Shown: in pieces, positions 1 to 6,143 of the stretch
Layout of the letters: each line of letters starts with the position of its first letter
How positions within the stretch are numbered: the stretch's first letter is position 1
DNA from: an uncultured Collinsella sp.
GTDB taxonomy: Bacteria; Actinomycetota; Coriobacteriia; Coriobacteriales; Coriobacteriaceae
Reading direction: 5' to 3'
Assembly: GCA_900761995.1 (NCBI GenBank)
Contig: CAAFEY010000170.1
Location: 1 to 15,394, forward strand
Length of the DNA stretch: 15,394 bases
Translations under genes and position numbers: made by a program
Notes under the pieces: model-generated
The model's database searches: none
What the model was told of the DNA's origin: nothing
Seen by the model: only the letters and a program-made list of their open reading frames with translations

Positions 1-82
1 AGAGCATGGTGTCGGGGGCAATCTGAACCTTGACCTTGCGGCCGTTGAGCGTAAAGGAAAGATCGATGAGTTTGGCAGCCAT
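1..82 (-). CDS. [2Fe-2S] subunit of a molybdenum hydroxylase, N-terminal fragment
   Basis: Only the first 27 residues are inside the window. They read MAAKLIDLSFTLNG and then RKVKVQIAPDTML, the N-terminal beta-grasp opening of small [2Fe-2S] subunits of the xanthine dehydrogenase / CO dehydrogenase (CoxS) family. The cluster-binding cysteines lie beyond the left edge, so iron-sulfur binding is inferred from the family. The ATG overlaps the TAA stop of the upstream FAD subunit by one base (TAATG), which indicates translational coupling. In the family this subunit passes electrons from the molybdenum centre to FAD. The Mo-binding large subunit is expected further left. A lone ferredoxin is less likely given the FAD-subunit neighbour. 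Confidence 0.75.
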   Translation of the reverse strand, partial: MAAKLIDLSFTLNGRKVKVQIAPDTML

Positions 83-996
83 TAGCGCACCTCGCTAGAA
101 TCGACGCCGGGCACGCGGCGGCAGGAATACTCGTCCGTGGCAAACTTAGGCACTTGCACGCCCTCGAGCTCGCGGGCAAGCGCGGCCGAAAGCTCGATGC
201 CGGCGGCGCGGCGCACGGCCTGCACGGCAAGCGGGGCCGAGATGCGACTACGGTACTCGGCCGAGCCCCACATGTTGGTGCCGTAACTCAGCGCGCGCAC
301 GGACGCGGCGAGGGCGCGAAGCTCGTCCTCGGAAGGTTGCTCGTTGGTGAGGCCGCTTGCCTCGCCCTGCAACAGGGTCGCGCGCAGCGGACGGGCACCC
401 ACGGTGACGTGCCAGGAGTTATCCCACCAAGCGGCGGTGACGTTGAGCGAAGGGAAGTCGGTCGCAGCCTTGCGCACGGCCTCGTAGCTCGCACGGTAAT
501 CGTGCTTAACGACCACGACGTGCTCGATCACGTCGCGCACATAGCCCATGTCCACGAACTCGGCGAGCGGCACACGGCCGGCACCCGTCAACTCAACATA
601 CGAATCGAGCGCCAGGAACGCAGAGAGCACGTCCGAGAAACCGAAACGGCCGTAGATGCTGCCGCCTACCGTGGCGGTGTTACGCAGCTGCACGCCCACG
701 ATATCGTGGACGGCAAACTCGAAGACATTGTTGACAAGCGCGTTGAGCCCGGCATGACGCTCGAGCTGGCGCAGGGTGCACATGGCACCGATGCGAAACT
801 CGGTCTCGGTCTCCTCGATCTGATCGAGTCCACAGGCCGAAAGGTCAATCGCCGTCGCCACACGACGCGAACCCAGACGCATCCAGATGCCGCCGCCCAC
901 AATCTTGTTGTTGCGGTTCTTCTGCAAGAGCTCATAGGCTTCGGCCGCGTTTCCAACACGGACGTAGGTACCGAACTTGAGCACGTTCTCCCCCAT
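82..996 (-). CDS. FAD-binding subunit of a molybdenum hydroxylase (xanthine dehydrogenase family)
   Basis: The protein has 304 residues, close to the 280-300 usual for XdhB/CoxM medium subunits. Visible signatures are the first FAD loop IVGGG at residues 32-36 and the second loop RNTATVGGS at about 105-113, followed by the acidic and hydrophobic stretch SDVLSAFLALDSYVEL. The last third (about 190-285), ending in YRSRISAPLAVQAVRRA, fits the CO-dehydrogenase flavoprotein C-terminal domain. In the family this subunit takes electrons from the [2Fe-2S] subunit and gives them to NAD+ or another acceptor in the cytoplasm. The substrate (purine, nicotinate, CO or other) cannot be told from this subunit. 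The start is uncertain: ATG at 996 has GGAG only 2 nt away, while GTG at 984 has GGGGGAG 3 nt upstream. The downstream [2Fe-2S] gene overlaps its stop by 1 nt. Confidence 0.88.
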   Translation of the reverse strand: MGENVLKFGTYVRVGNAAEAYELLQKNRNNKIVGGGIWMRLGSRRVATAIDLSACGLDQIEETETEFRIGAMCTLRQLERHAGLNALVNNVFEFAVHDIVGVQLRNTATVGGSIYGRFGFSDVLSAFLALDSYVELTGAGRVPLAEFVDMGYVRDVIEHVVVVKHDYRASYEAVRKAATDFPSLNVTAAWWDNSWHVTVGARPLRATLLQGEASGLTNEQPSEDELRALAASVRALSYGTNMWGSAEYRSRISAPLAVQAVRRAAGIELSAALARELEGVQVPKFATDEYSCRRVPGVDSSEVR

Positions 997-1020
997 CTCT
1001 CCACTTGTCCAGTACCTTTA

Positions 1021-1029
1021 AGTGTACCA
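1021..1029 (-). promoter_or_regulatory. Candidate extended -10 promoter of the molybdenum hydroxylase genes
   Basis: On the minus strand the short gap between the gdhA terminator and the FAD subunit gene contains TGGTACACT, a TGn-extended -10 element with 4 of 6 consensus bases. It would start transcription about 20 nt before the ATG. No convincing -35 is present, which extended -10 promoters can tolerate. The preceding gdhA terminator makes a promoter here necessary unless there is readthrough. Confidence 0.35.
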
Positions 1030-1059
1030 AACGAGGGGGCGCCGCCATCGTCACCATAG

Positions 1060-1090
1060 AAAAAGGCTCCCAGCCGGATAGCTGGGAGCC
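1060..1090 (-). terminator. Rho-independent terminator of gdhA
   Basis: A perfect 10-bp stem (GGCTCCCAGC / GCTGGGAGCC, 1065-1074 with 1081-1090) encloses a 6-nt loop. On the minus strand it is followed by five T residues (complement of 1060-1064). It lies 27 nt after the gdhA stop and separates gdhA from the molybdenum hydroxylase genes. The plus strand has no T tract after the stem, so it acts in the minus direction. Confidence 0.92.
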
Positions 1091-1117
1091 TCATCACATG
1101 CTATGTCGAGCGAAGAT

Positions 1118-2473
1118 TTAGCAGACGCCCTGGGCGAGCATGGCGTCGGCAACCTTCAGGAAGCCGGCGATGTTGGCGCCCATGACAAAGTTGCCCTCCT
1201 GGCCATACTCCTTGGCGGTGTCGTCCACGTTGTGGAACATGCCGCGCATGAGCTGCTCGAGCTTGCCGTCGACCTCCTCGAAGGTCCAGGACAGGTGCTC
1301 GGCGTTCTGGCTCATCTCCAGGCCGGACACGAGCACGCCACCGGCGTTGGCAGCCTTACCGGGCATAAAGGCGACGCCGTTCTCCTGGAAGTAGGTCGTG
1401 GCCTCGATGGTCGTGGGCATGTTCGCGCCCTCGCCGACCACCTTGCAGCCGTTGGCGACGAGCGCCTGGGCGTCCTCGAGCAGCAGCGTGTTCTCGCGGG
1501 CGCAGGGCAGCGCGATGTCGCAGGCCAGCTGCCACACGCCACGGCCGTCGCCCTCGTGCCACACAGCGTTGGGCTTCTCGTCAACGTACATAGCGAGCGT
1601 AACGCCCTTGTCGTGGCCGGAGCGCTTCTTGTTGTAGACATGCTCGAGCACGGTGTAGTCGATGCCGTCGGGATCCTCGACCCAGCCATGGGTGTCGGAG
1701 CAGGCCAGCACCTTGCCGCCGAGCTGGGAGACCTTCTGGACCGCGTAGATGGCGACGTTACCGGAGCCGTGAACGACGACGTTCTTGCCCTCGAAGGAGT
1801 CGCCGCGGCTCTTGAGGTACTCGTCCACAAAGTAGACCAGACCGTAACCGGTGGCCTCGGTACGGGCGAGCGAGCCGCCAAAGGAGAGGCCCTTGCCGGT
1901 AAGGACGCCGGTCCACTCGTTGGTCAGGCGCTTGTACTGACCGAACAGGTAGGCAACCTCGCGGCCGCCAACGCCCAGGTCGCCGGCGGGAACGTCGGTG
2001 TTGGGGCCGATGTGGCGATAGAGCTCGGTCATGAAGGACTGGCAGAAGTGCATGATCTCGTTGTTGGACTTGCCCTTGGGGTCAAAGTCGGAGCCGCCCT
2101 TGCCGCCGCCCATGGGAAGGGTGGTCAGGCTGTTCTTGAGGATCTGCTCCAAACCCAGGAACTTGAGCATACCAAGGGTGACCGTCGGGTTAAAGCGCAG
2201 GCCGCCCTTGTAAGGTCCAATGGCAGAATTGAACTCGACGCGATAACCGCGGTTGACCTGGACCTTGCCCTGGTCGTCGACCCAGGGAACACGGAACATG
2301 ACGATGCGCTCGGGCTCGACGAGGCGCTCCAGCAGGGCGGCCTCCTCGTACTCGGGGTGGGCGTCGAGCGCCGGCTGGATGGTGCCGAGAATCTCGGTCG
2401 CGGCCTGGATGAACTCAGGCTGCTCGGGATAGCGGGCTTTGAGCTCGTCGAGAACTTTCTGCGTGTAGCTCAT
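1118..2473 (-). CDS. gdhA: NADP-type glutamate dehydrogenase
   Basis: The 451-residue length is that of the hexameric 450-residue GdhA family. It interconverts 2-oxoglutarate plus ammonia and glutamate with NAD(P)H in the cytoplasm. The substrate domain shows PYKGGLRF at about 88-94 and the family signature LPMGGGKGGSDFDPKGKS at 119-136, with catalytic Lys125; the catalytic aspartate is in VPAGD (Asp165). The Rossmann nucleotide loop is VHGSGNVA at 234-241. The GSGN form and overall similarity to the enterobacterial and clostridial enzymes suggest NADP use, but coenzyme choice is inferred. The start is firm: GGAGGA sits 4 nt before the ATG. It is a single-gene unit, with its own terminator at 1060-1090 and a 257-nt upstream region. 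It has no evident functional link to the Se/Mo genes around it and looks like a conserved housekeeping neighbour. Confidence 0.97.
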   Translation of the reverse strand: MSYTQKVLDELKARYPEQPEFIQAATEILGTIQPALDAHPEYEEAALLERLVEPERIVMFRVPWVDDQGKVQVNRGYRVEFNSAIGPYKGGLRFNPTVTLGMLKFLGLEQILKNSLTTLPMGGGKGGSDFDPKGKSNNEIMHFCQSFMTELYRHIGPNTDVPAGDLGVGGREVAYLFGQYKRLTNEWTGVLTGKGLSFGGSLARTEATGYGLVYFVDEYLKSRGDSFEGKNVVVHGSGNVAIYAVQKVSQLGGKVLACSDTHGWVEDPDGIDYTVLEHVYNKKRSGHDKGVTLAMYVDEKPNAVWHEGDGRGVWQLACDIALPCARENTLLLEDAQALVANGCKVVGEGANMPTTIEATTYFQENGVAFMPGKAANAGGVLVSGLEMSQNAEHLSWTFEEVDGKLEQLMRGMFHNVDDTAKEYGQEGNFVMGANIAGFLKVADAMLAQGVC

Positions 2474-2685
2474 GCTTCCTCCAATGATGGGAAACGAAAA
2501 ATGTCGGTCGCGGCACCCTATGCGCCGCGAACTTTATCGAGTATGGATAATATCGCACTGTTGCAGCAAAGTTTCGCATAAGCCGACGAGCAGATGTTTC
2601 GTTTTGATTACGATGCAGGTAGAAGCGTTTTTGAGTGTCTGACGCGCAAAACCCGTGTTTCAAACCTGTTTCGTCCACGTGTTCC
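2474..2685 (-). promoter_or_regulatory. gdhA upstream region with weak promoter candidate and leader hairpin
   Basis: This stretch holds no supported gene. It is more AT-rich than its surroundings. On the minus strand the best -10 candidate is TATTAT (complement of 2547-2552), but the matching -35 positions (GAAACT, 17 nt upstream) fit poorly. Closer to the gene a 6-bp GC stem (CGCGGC / GCCGCG, 2509-2514 with 2524-2529) would lie in the mRNA leader. Some promoter must be here because gdhA follows a divergent-content gap, but I cannot fix its position. Confidence 0.3.
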
Positions 2686-2724
2686 AAACCACCACAAAGG
2701 TGCCTGTCCCCAATGTGGTGGTTT
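2686..2724. repeat. Palindromic repeat with GGTGCCTGTCCCC core (REP-like)
   Basis: Two perfect 11-bp arms (AAACCACCACA at 2686-2696 and TGTGGTGGTTT at 2714-2724) flank a 17-nt centre carrying GGTGCCTGTCCCC. The element begins 7 nt after the stop of the DUF3343 gene. I recall the core as a recurrent intergenic motif in several bacterial genomes, in some cases linked to REP-associated Y1 transposases; this is memory, not a search. It could cap the mobA-DUF3343 transcript, but it has no T tract on the minus strand beyond TTT, so it is a poor intrinsic terminator. Confidence 0.7.
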
Positions 2725-2730
2725 TGGTGG

Positions 2731-3126
2731 CTAGAGGATGAGCTGATGGTAGTCGGCGGGGGTTACGCGGCCTTCGGTGGCAGCGCGGAAGGCCGCGAGC
2801 GCATCGCCCGAGAACGGCATGGCCCAGCACAGCCCGCAGCCGGCGGTAATGGAGCCGGGCAGCGGCATGATGCGCCCGGGCACACCGGCGGCAAGACACA
2901 GCTGTTCGCATTCCATCACATCGAAGGTGCTGTCGAACGACACGATGATTTTGCGCTCGTGATCGAGGGCGCCACCGGATGGGCCTTCGCGGTGTGCCTC
3001 ACGATACGCCGCGGCGGCCGCCTCCTCTTCCGCAGTATGTCCACAGCCACCGCAACCGCAGGTACAGGGCTCGGAACCATCGCAAGTGCAAGGCTCCCCC
3101 GTGTCGGGACAAATATCGTGAGACAT
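2731..3126 (-). CDS. DUF3343 (Se/S-carrier-like) protein with Cys-rich N-terminus
   Basis: A 131-residue protein in two parts. Residues about 58-105 match the small DUF3343 domain (putative Se/S carrier-like family): a beta strand KIIVSFDSTFDVMECEQLC, then GVPGRIMPLPGSITAGCGLCW, with Cys97 and Cys100 in the conserved AGCGL segment. Residues 1-30 form an unusual extension with seven cysteines (6, 13, 15, 21, 23, 25, 28) and a repeated EPCTC unit, resembling a metal- or chalcogen-binding tail. An Ala/Glu-rich linker joins them. The family often accompanies selenium or sulfur trafficking genes; its exact reaction is not established. The gene starts 15 nt after the mobA stop with GGAG 5 nt before ATG, so the two form one unit. 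The nearby selA, selB and tRNA-Sec support a selenium-related role, which remains inference. Confidence 0.8.
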   Translation of the reverse strand: MSHDICPDTGEPCTCDGSEPCTCGCGGCGHTAEEEAAAAAYREAHREGPSGGALDHERKIIVSFDSTFDVMECEQLCLAAGVPGRIMPLPGSITAGCGLCWAMPFSGDALAAFRAATEGRVTPADYHQLIL

Positions 3127-3141
3127 GGCAACTCCAATCGT

Positions 3142-3774
3142 CTAGGCGAGTAACTCGGCCGCCGCAAACTCCTCGAGCGTATTGACGTTCTCGAAGCAGA
3201 GCGTCGAGCTCGCGGCCTCAACGATTTGCGGCTCATCCATATAACCAGCCTGAACGCGATTGATCAGGCAGCGAATACGCTGGCGGTCGCAGGCGAGCAG
3301 CTCTTGGGCAACCGGCGCACACGCGTCACGGCGCCAGACGGCGCAAAGCGGCTCAATCCCCCGCTCCTCGCGCGGCACGCACACGTCGAGCGCCTCGGCC
3401 TCAACACGATCGGCAAGCGCGCCGATGAGTTCCGGCGAGACAAACGGCATATCGCAGGCGACGATCGCCACGAGCGGCAATCGGGCCGCGGCCAACGAAC
3501 TCGCGATGCCGCGCATGGCACCCGCCGGCCCCTCAAGGTCCGACACTATACGCGGCACCAGACCGCCAAACGCGCGCTGCTCAAGATAGACAAGCTCGCT
3601 GGGACGCGAAGTCGTCACGACTAACTCGCCGGCAACTGGAGCCAGCCGACCCAGCACGCGCTCGATGAGCGGCTCGCCGCAAAACGCCATGCGTGCCTTG
3701 TCACAGCCCATGCGCGAGGACATCCCGCCCGCCTGGACGACACAAGAAAGATCGGCCCGTCTTACGGTAGTCAT
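3142..3774 (-). CDS. mobA: Molybdenum cofactor guanylyltransferase
   Basis: The 210-residue protein carries the nucleotidyltransferase signature QAGGMSSRMGCDKA (residues 14-27), the GPAGAMRGI segment (82-90) and DMPFVSPEL with the metal-binding Asp108. MobA joins GMP from GTP to molybdopterin-Mo, making the (bis-)guanine dinucleotide cofactor of DMSO-reductase-family enzymes. The GG and DK residues in the signature favour MobA over the cytidylyltransferase MocA, which serves the hydroxylase family. I chose ATG at 3774 because GGGGGTGG lies 8 nt upstream and the conserved domain begins at once; a longer reading to 4008 runs through the tRNA-Sec gene and is false. It lies 155 nt after tRNA-Sec and is followed after 15 nt by the DUF3343 gene. 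Likely clients are the molybdopterin oxidoreductase at 7674-9791 and an unseen formate dehydrogenase. Confidence 0.9.
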   Translation of the reverse strand: MTTVRRADLSCVVQAGGMSSRMGCDKARMAFCGEPLIERVLGRLAPVAGELVVTTSRPSELVYLEQRAFGGLVPRIVSDLEGPAGAMRGIASSLAAARLPLVAIVACDMPFVSPELIGALADRVEAEALDVCVPREERGIEPLCAVWRRDACAPVAQELLACDRQRIRCLINRVQAGYMDEPQIVEAASSTLCFENVNTLEEFAAAELLA

Positions 3775-3782
3775 ACGGCAAA

Positions 3783-3790
3783 CCACCCCC
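3783..3790 (-). promoter_or_regulatory. Ribosome binding site deciding the mobA start
   Basis: GGGGGTGG on the minus strand stands 8 nt before ATG 3774. It supports this start over the in-frame upstream ATG codons, which lie within or just after the tRNA-Sec gene. Confidence 0.65.
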
Positions 3791-3865
3791 ATCGGAATGC
3801 TCAAAACCCGGCACACGAAGCCAAATACCGTCGCCGACAAAGCGGGCGGCACGGCAAACCCATGC

Positions 3866-3920
3866 AAAAACAAAACAGCGCCTTTGCGGCACGCAGCAAG
3901 ACCGCGAGCACAAAAGCGCT
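3866..3920 (-). terminator. Rho-independent terminator after tRNA-Sec
   Basis: On the minus strand a 10-bp stem with one wobble pair (AGCGCTTTTG / CAAAGGCGCT, complements of 3911-3920 and 3877-3886) encloses a 24-nt loop. It is followed by G and TTTTGTTTTT. It starts 9 nt after the CCA end of tRNA-Sec, which fits release of a short tRNA precursor. mobA downstream therefore needs readthrough or a promoter in 3775-3865, where I see no clear one. Confidence 0.8.
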
Positions 3921-3929
3921 GGTAGCGTA

Positions 3930-4026
3930 TGGCGGGAACGTATGTGAATCGAACACATCCAAGACGTTTTGCACGCCTCGCAACGGTTTTGAGGACCGCG
4001 GAGCCCACCGGAGCCCATCCGTTCCC
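3930..4026 (-). tRNA. selC: tRNA-Sec (anticodon UCA)
   Basis: The 97-nt gene folds as a bacterial selenocysteine tRNA. The acceptor is 5' GGGAACGG with 3' ACGTTCCC: seven Watson-Crick pairs plus a G-A mismatch at the eighth position typical of this long acceptor. Next come a 6-bp D stem (GGGCTC / GGGCTC, using wobble pairs) closed by the 4-nt loop CGGT, and the anticodon stem GCGGT / ACCGT with loop CCTCAAA, so the anticodon is UCA (3990-3992). The long variable arm has about 8 pairs around GCAAA, and the T arm is ATGTG-TTCGATT-CACAT. Discriminator G and CCA are encoded (3933-3930). It is charged with serine and converted to Sec-tRNA by SelA, whose gene lies 2.1 kb upstream on the same strand. 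Confidence 0.96.
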
Positions 4027-4038
4027 AAGTGCGGCGAT

Positions 4039-4047
4039 ATTTTACCA
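4039..4047 (-). promoter_or_regulatory. Candidate extended -10 promoter of tRNA-Sec
   Basis: The minus strand reads TGGTAAAAT, an extended -10 with 5 of 6 consensus bases, ending 12 nt before the mature 5' end of the tRNA. Transcription would begin about 6 nt before the tRNA. A -35 is not evident: TTGCGG is present, but its 20-nt spacing is too long. Confidence 0.5.
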
Positions 4048-4095
4048 AACCAAGCAGCCCGCAGCCGCAAAGGGCACCTGAGTAGTCATTCTGGA

Positions 4096-4162
4096 AGTTG
4101 CGGTGGAATGCGGACTAAATGGACTAGATATAGGGGTAAACAGTCCGCATTTCACCGCAACT
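4096..4162. repeat. Inverted repeat with 21-bp arms between selB and tRNA-Sec
   Basis: Arms at 4096-4116 and 4142-4162 (beginning AGTTGCGGTG and ending CACCGCAACT) are complementary over 21 positions. The single difference is a G-U wobble in plus-strand RNA but an A-C mismatch in minus-strand RNA. The 25-nt loop is AT-rich and contains a second GGACTA copy (4112-4117 and 4121-4126). It lies 13 nt beyond the selB stop. There is no T tract on either side, so it is not a standard terminator. It resembles a REP- or MITE-like intergenic element; no target-site duplication is obvious. Confidence 0.75.
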
Positions 4163-4175
4163 GATGAGGGGATCC

Positions 4176-6143
4176 CTAGCGCAGAGAGCGCAGGCCGCCG
4201 GCTTCTTTGTCTAGTGCTGTGAAGCGCACGGCGTCTAGGTGCTCCAGGATGCTGATGGCACGTTTGCGCGACACGCCCAGGGCCTCACGCAGGACACTCG
4301 TGGTGGCAGCGCCGCCGGCAACGTCGATGGCTTCGGCGATGAGCTCGCGCGCATGGGCCTCGGCGGAAGCGGACAGGGCCACGTCGCGCTCGACCTTGAC
4401 GATCGAGCGGTTGAGCGAAAGCTCGCGCAGGGCACGCGTCATGGTGTCGCGATCAAGCTGCAGCTGCTCGCCCACCTCGGGCAACGTGGGCGCGTCGAGA
4501 CCCGCCTCGTCCAGCAGGGCAACGATACGTTCACAGGACTCGCGCACCACACGCGCCGCGGCGGCAGCGGAGTGCGGGTCGAACACCTCGGCGCCCTCGG
4601 AGGCGCACACGCCACGCGAGCGACCCTCGGCAATCAGGGCTGCGGCAACTGCGTCGCCAGCGGTAGGCCAAGCAGCATGGGCGACGGCGCCGGGCGTAAA
4701 GCCCGTCTCCTTGGGAGCCGCCGCGTGCATGGCCGACAGGGTCGTCGCGAGCGTGTCCATCGCAGCGTCGAGCACGGCGGTACTCGTGTACAGCGCCACG
4801 TCGCCCGCGGTAAGCTCACACACCGTGCCCTGGCCCACCAGCGCGCGCAGCGCAGCGTCAACATCTCCGGCAGCCATATCCAGCGCCACAGCAACATCGG
4901 CAGCCGCAACCGGCAGCGTCTGCAGCGCCAGCCACGCGTCCACCGCGCCCGCAACATCCCCGGCCTCGAGCGCCATATACAGCGCGCGCTCCCCCGCAGA
5001 GAGCTCGCGTGAACGACGGCAACGCGACAGCAGCACGCGACCGCCGCCAATGAGCATGACCGGCGAATACGACAGCACCACGGCATGGTCGCCGGCGCGC
5101 AGCGGCAGCGGGTCCTCAAGACGCACCTGAACGGTACGCGTCTCGCCCACCGCCACAGGTGCCTCGCCCTCCATGAGCATAATGCGGCCGACAACCTCGG
5201 CCGTACCCGCCATCACGTGCACGCGCGCGCCCGACTCGAGCACGCGCGGCTTGGCGCCCTCGCGGCCCAGATACGTAAACGTCATCATAAAGCGCAGCGT
5301 CTGGCCAAAACGGCCTTCCACACCGAGCATCTCGCCGCGATCGAGCGAAGCGGCACCGTCGCCCACCAGGTTGAGTGCCACGCGCTGACCGGGCAACGCC
5401 CGCTGCGTGTCACCATGAACCTGAATCCCGCGCACACGACAGACCGTGCGCGACGGCAGCGCGACCAGCTCATCGCCCACCGCAACCGGCGCGTCGTGCA
5501 GCGTACCCGTCACGACGGTGCCGGCACCCTTGATCGTAAAGCAGCGATCGATCGGCAGGCGCAGCGCGGCGTCGGTTCGCTCGGCGCGATCGCGACAGGC
5601 AGCCCAACAGGCGTCCACGCGCTCGTCGAGCGCGGCAAGCAGCGCATCAATCCCCTCGCCCATCTTAGACGACACGGGGACGATCGGCGCGCCCGCAAAC
5701 ACGGTGCCCGACAAATAATCATCAACATCGAGCTCGGCAAGCTCGGTCATCTCGGCATCGGCCAGGTCGCACATCGTCAGCGCAACCACCATATGCGTAA
5801 CGCCCAGCAGCTCCAGCACATGCACGTGCTCGCGGGTCTGCGGCATAACGCCCTCGACGGCCGAAACCACCAGCACGGCCACGTCGATACCCGTGGCGCC
5901 CTGCACCATGGCGCGCAGGTAGTGCGCGTGGCCCGGCACGTCGACCAGGCCAACGATCTTGCCACTCGGCAACGCCAGCTCGCCAAAGCCCAGCTCCACG
6001 GTCATACCGCGACGGCGCTCAACCTCCAAACGGTCGGGATTCTTGCCGGTCAGCGCCTCGATCAGTGCCGACTTGCCGTGGTCGACGTGGCCCGCCGTGC
6101 CAACGATAACAGGACACTCCACCAGCGCTTGAACCTCACTCAT
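4176..6143 (-). CDS. selB: Selenocysteine-specific elongation factor SelB
   Basis: The 655-residue protein (E. coli 614) brings Sec-tRNA to the ribosome at UGA codons marked by a SECIS hairpin. The GTPase domain shows G1 GTAGHVDHGKS at 15-25, the switch I segment RRGMTVELG around Thr48 and G3 DVPGH at 68-72. The G4 position reads TMCD where TKxD is usual, so the guanine-stacking lysine is replaced by Met. EF-Tu-like domains II and III follow, including FTIKGAGTVVTGTLHD. The C-terminal part from about residue 370 is helical and is expected to hold the winged-helix repeats that bind SECIS RNA; RKRAISILEHLDAVRFT near the end fits the last of them. The ATG overlaps the selA stop (ATGA), so the two are translationally coupled. 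The 21-bp inverted repeat follows the stop. Confidence 0.96.
   Translation of the reverse strand: MSEVQALVECPVIVGTAGHVDHGKSALIEALTGKNPDRLEVERRRGMTVELGFGELALPSGKIVGLVDVPGHAHYLRAMVQGATGIDVAVLVVSAVEGVMPQTREHVHVLELLGVTHMVVALTMCDLADAEMTELAELDVDDYLSGTVFAGAPIVPVSSKMGEGIDALLAALDERVDACWAACRDRAERTDAALRLPIDRCFTIKGAGTVVTGTLHDAPVAVGDELVALPSRTVCRVRGIQVHGDTQRALPGQRVALNLVGDGAASLDRGEMLGVEGRFGQTLRFMMTFTYLGREGAKPRVLESGARVHVMAGTAEVVGRIMLMEGEAPVAVGETRTVQVRLEDPLPLRAGDHAVVLSYSPVMLIGGGRVLLSRCRRSRELSAGERALYMALEAGDVAGAVDAWLALQTLPVAAADVAVALDMAAGDVDAALRALVGQGTVCELTAGDVALYTSTAVLDAAMDTLATTLSAMHAAAPKETGFTPGAVAHAAWPTAGDAVAAALIAEGRSRGVCASEGAEVFDPHSAAAAARVVRESCERIVALLDEAGLDAPTLPEVGEQLQLDRDTMTRALRELSLNRSIVKVERDVALSASAEAHARELIAEAIDVAGGAATTSVLREALGVSRKRAISILEHLDAVRFTALDKEAGGLRSLR

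Noticed and set aside
1103..2581. 492-residue plus-strand open frame
   Set aside because: It is the antisense of gdhA; its Leu/Val/Gly-rich translation mirrors conserved GdhA codons and has no domain of its own.
2415..2687. 90-residue minus-strand frame overlapping the gdhA start
   Set aside because: It has no recognisable domain, covers the gdhA leader and overlaps gdhA in another frame.
3775..4008. N-terminal extension of mobA to 4008
   Set aside because: The frame passes through the tRNA-Sec gene and its terminator; a good ribosome binding site supports ATG 3774.
4096..4162. Inverted repeat as a CRISPR unit or intrinsic terminator
   Set aside because: There is a single pair of inverted arms without repeated spacers, and no T tract follows on either strand.
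3862..4164. 100-residue plus-strand frame
   Set aside because: It is antisense to tRNA-Sec and spans the inverted repeat; no ribosome binding site or protein signature.
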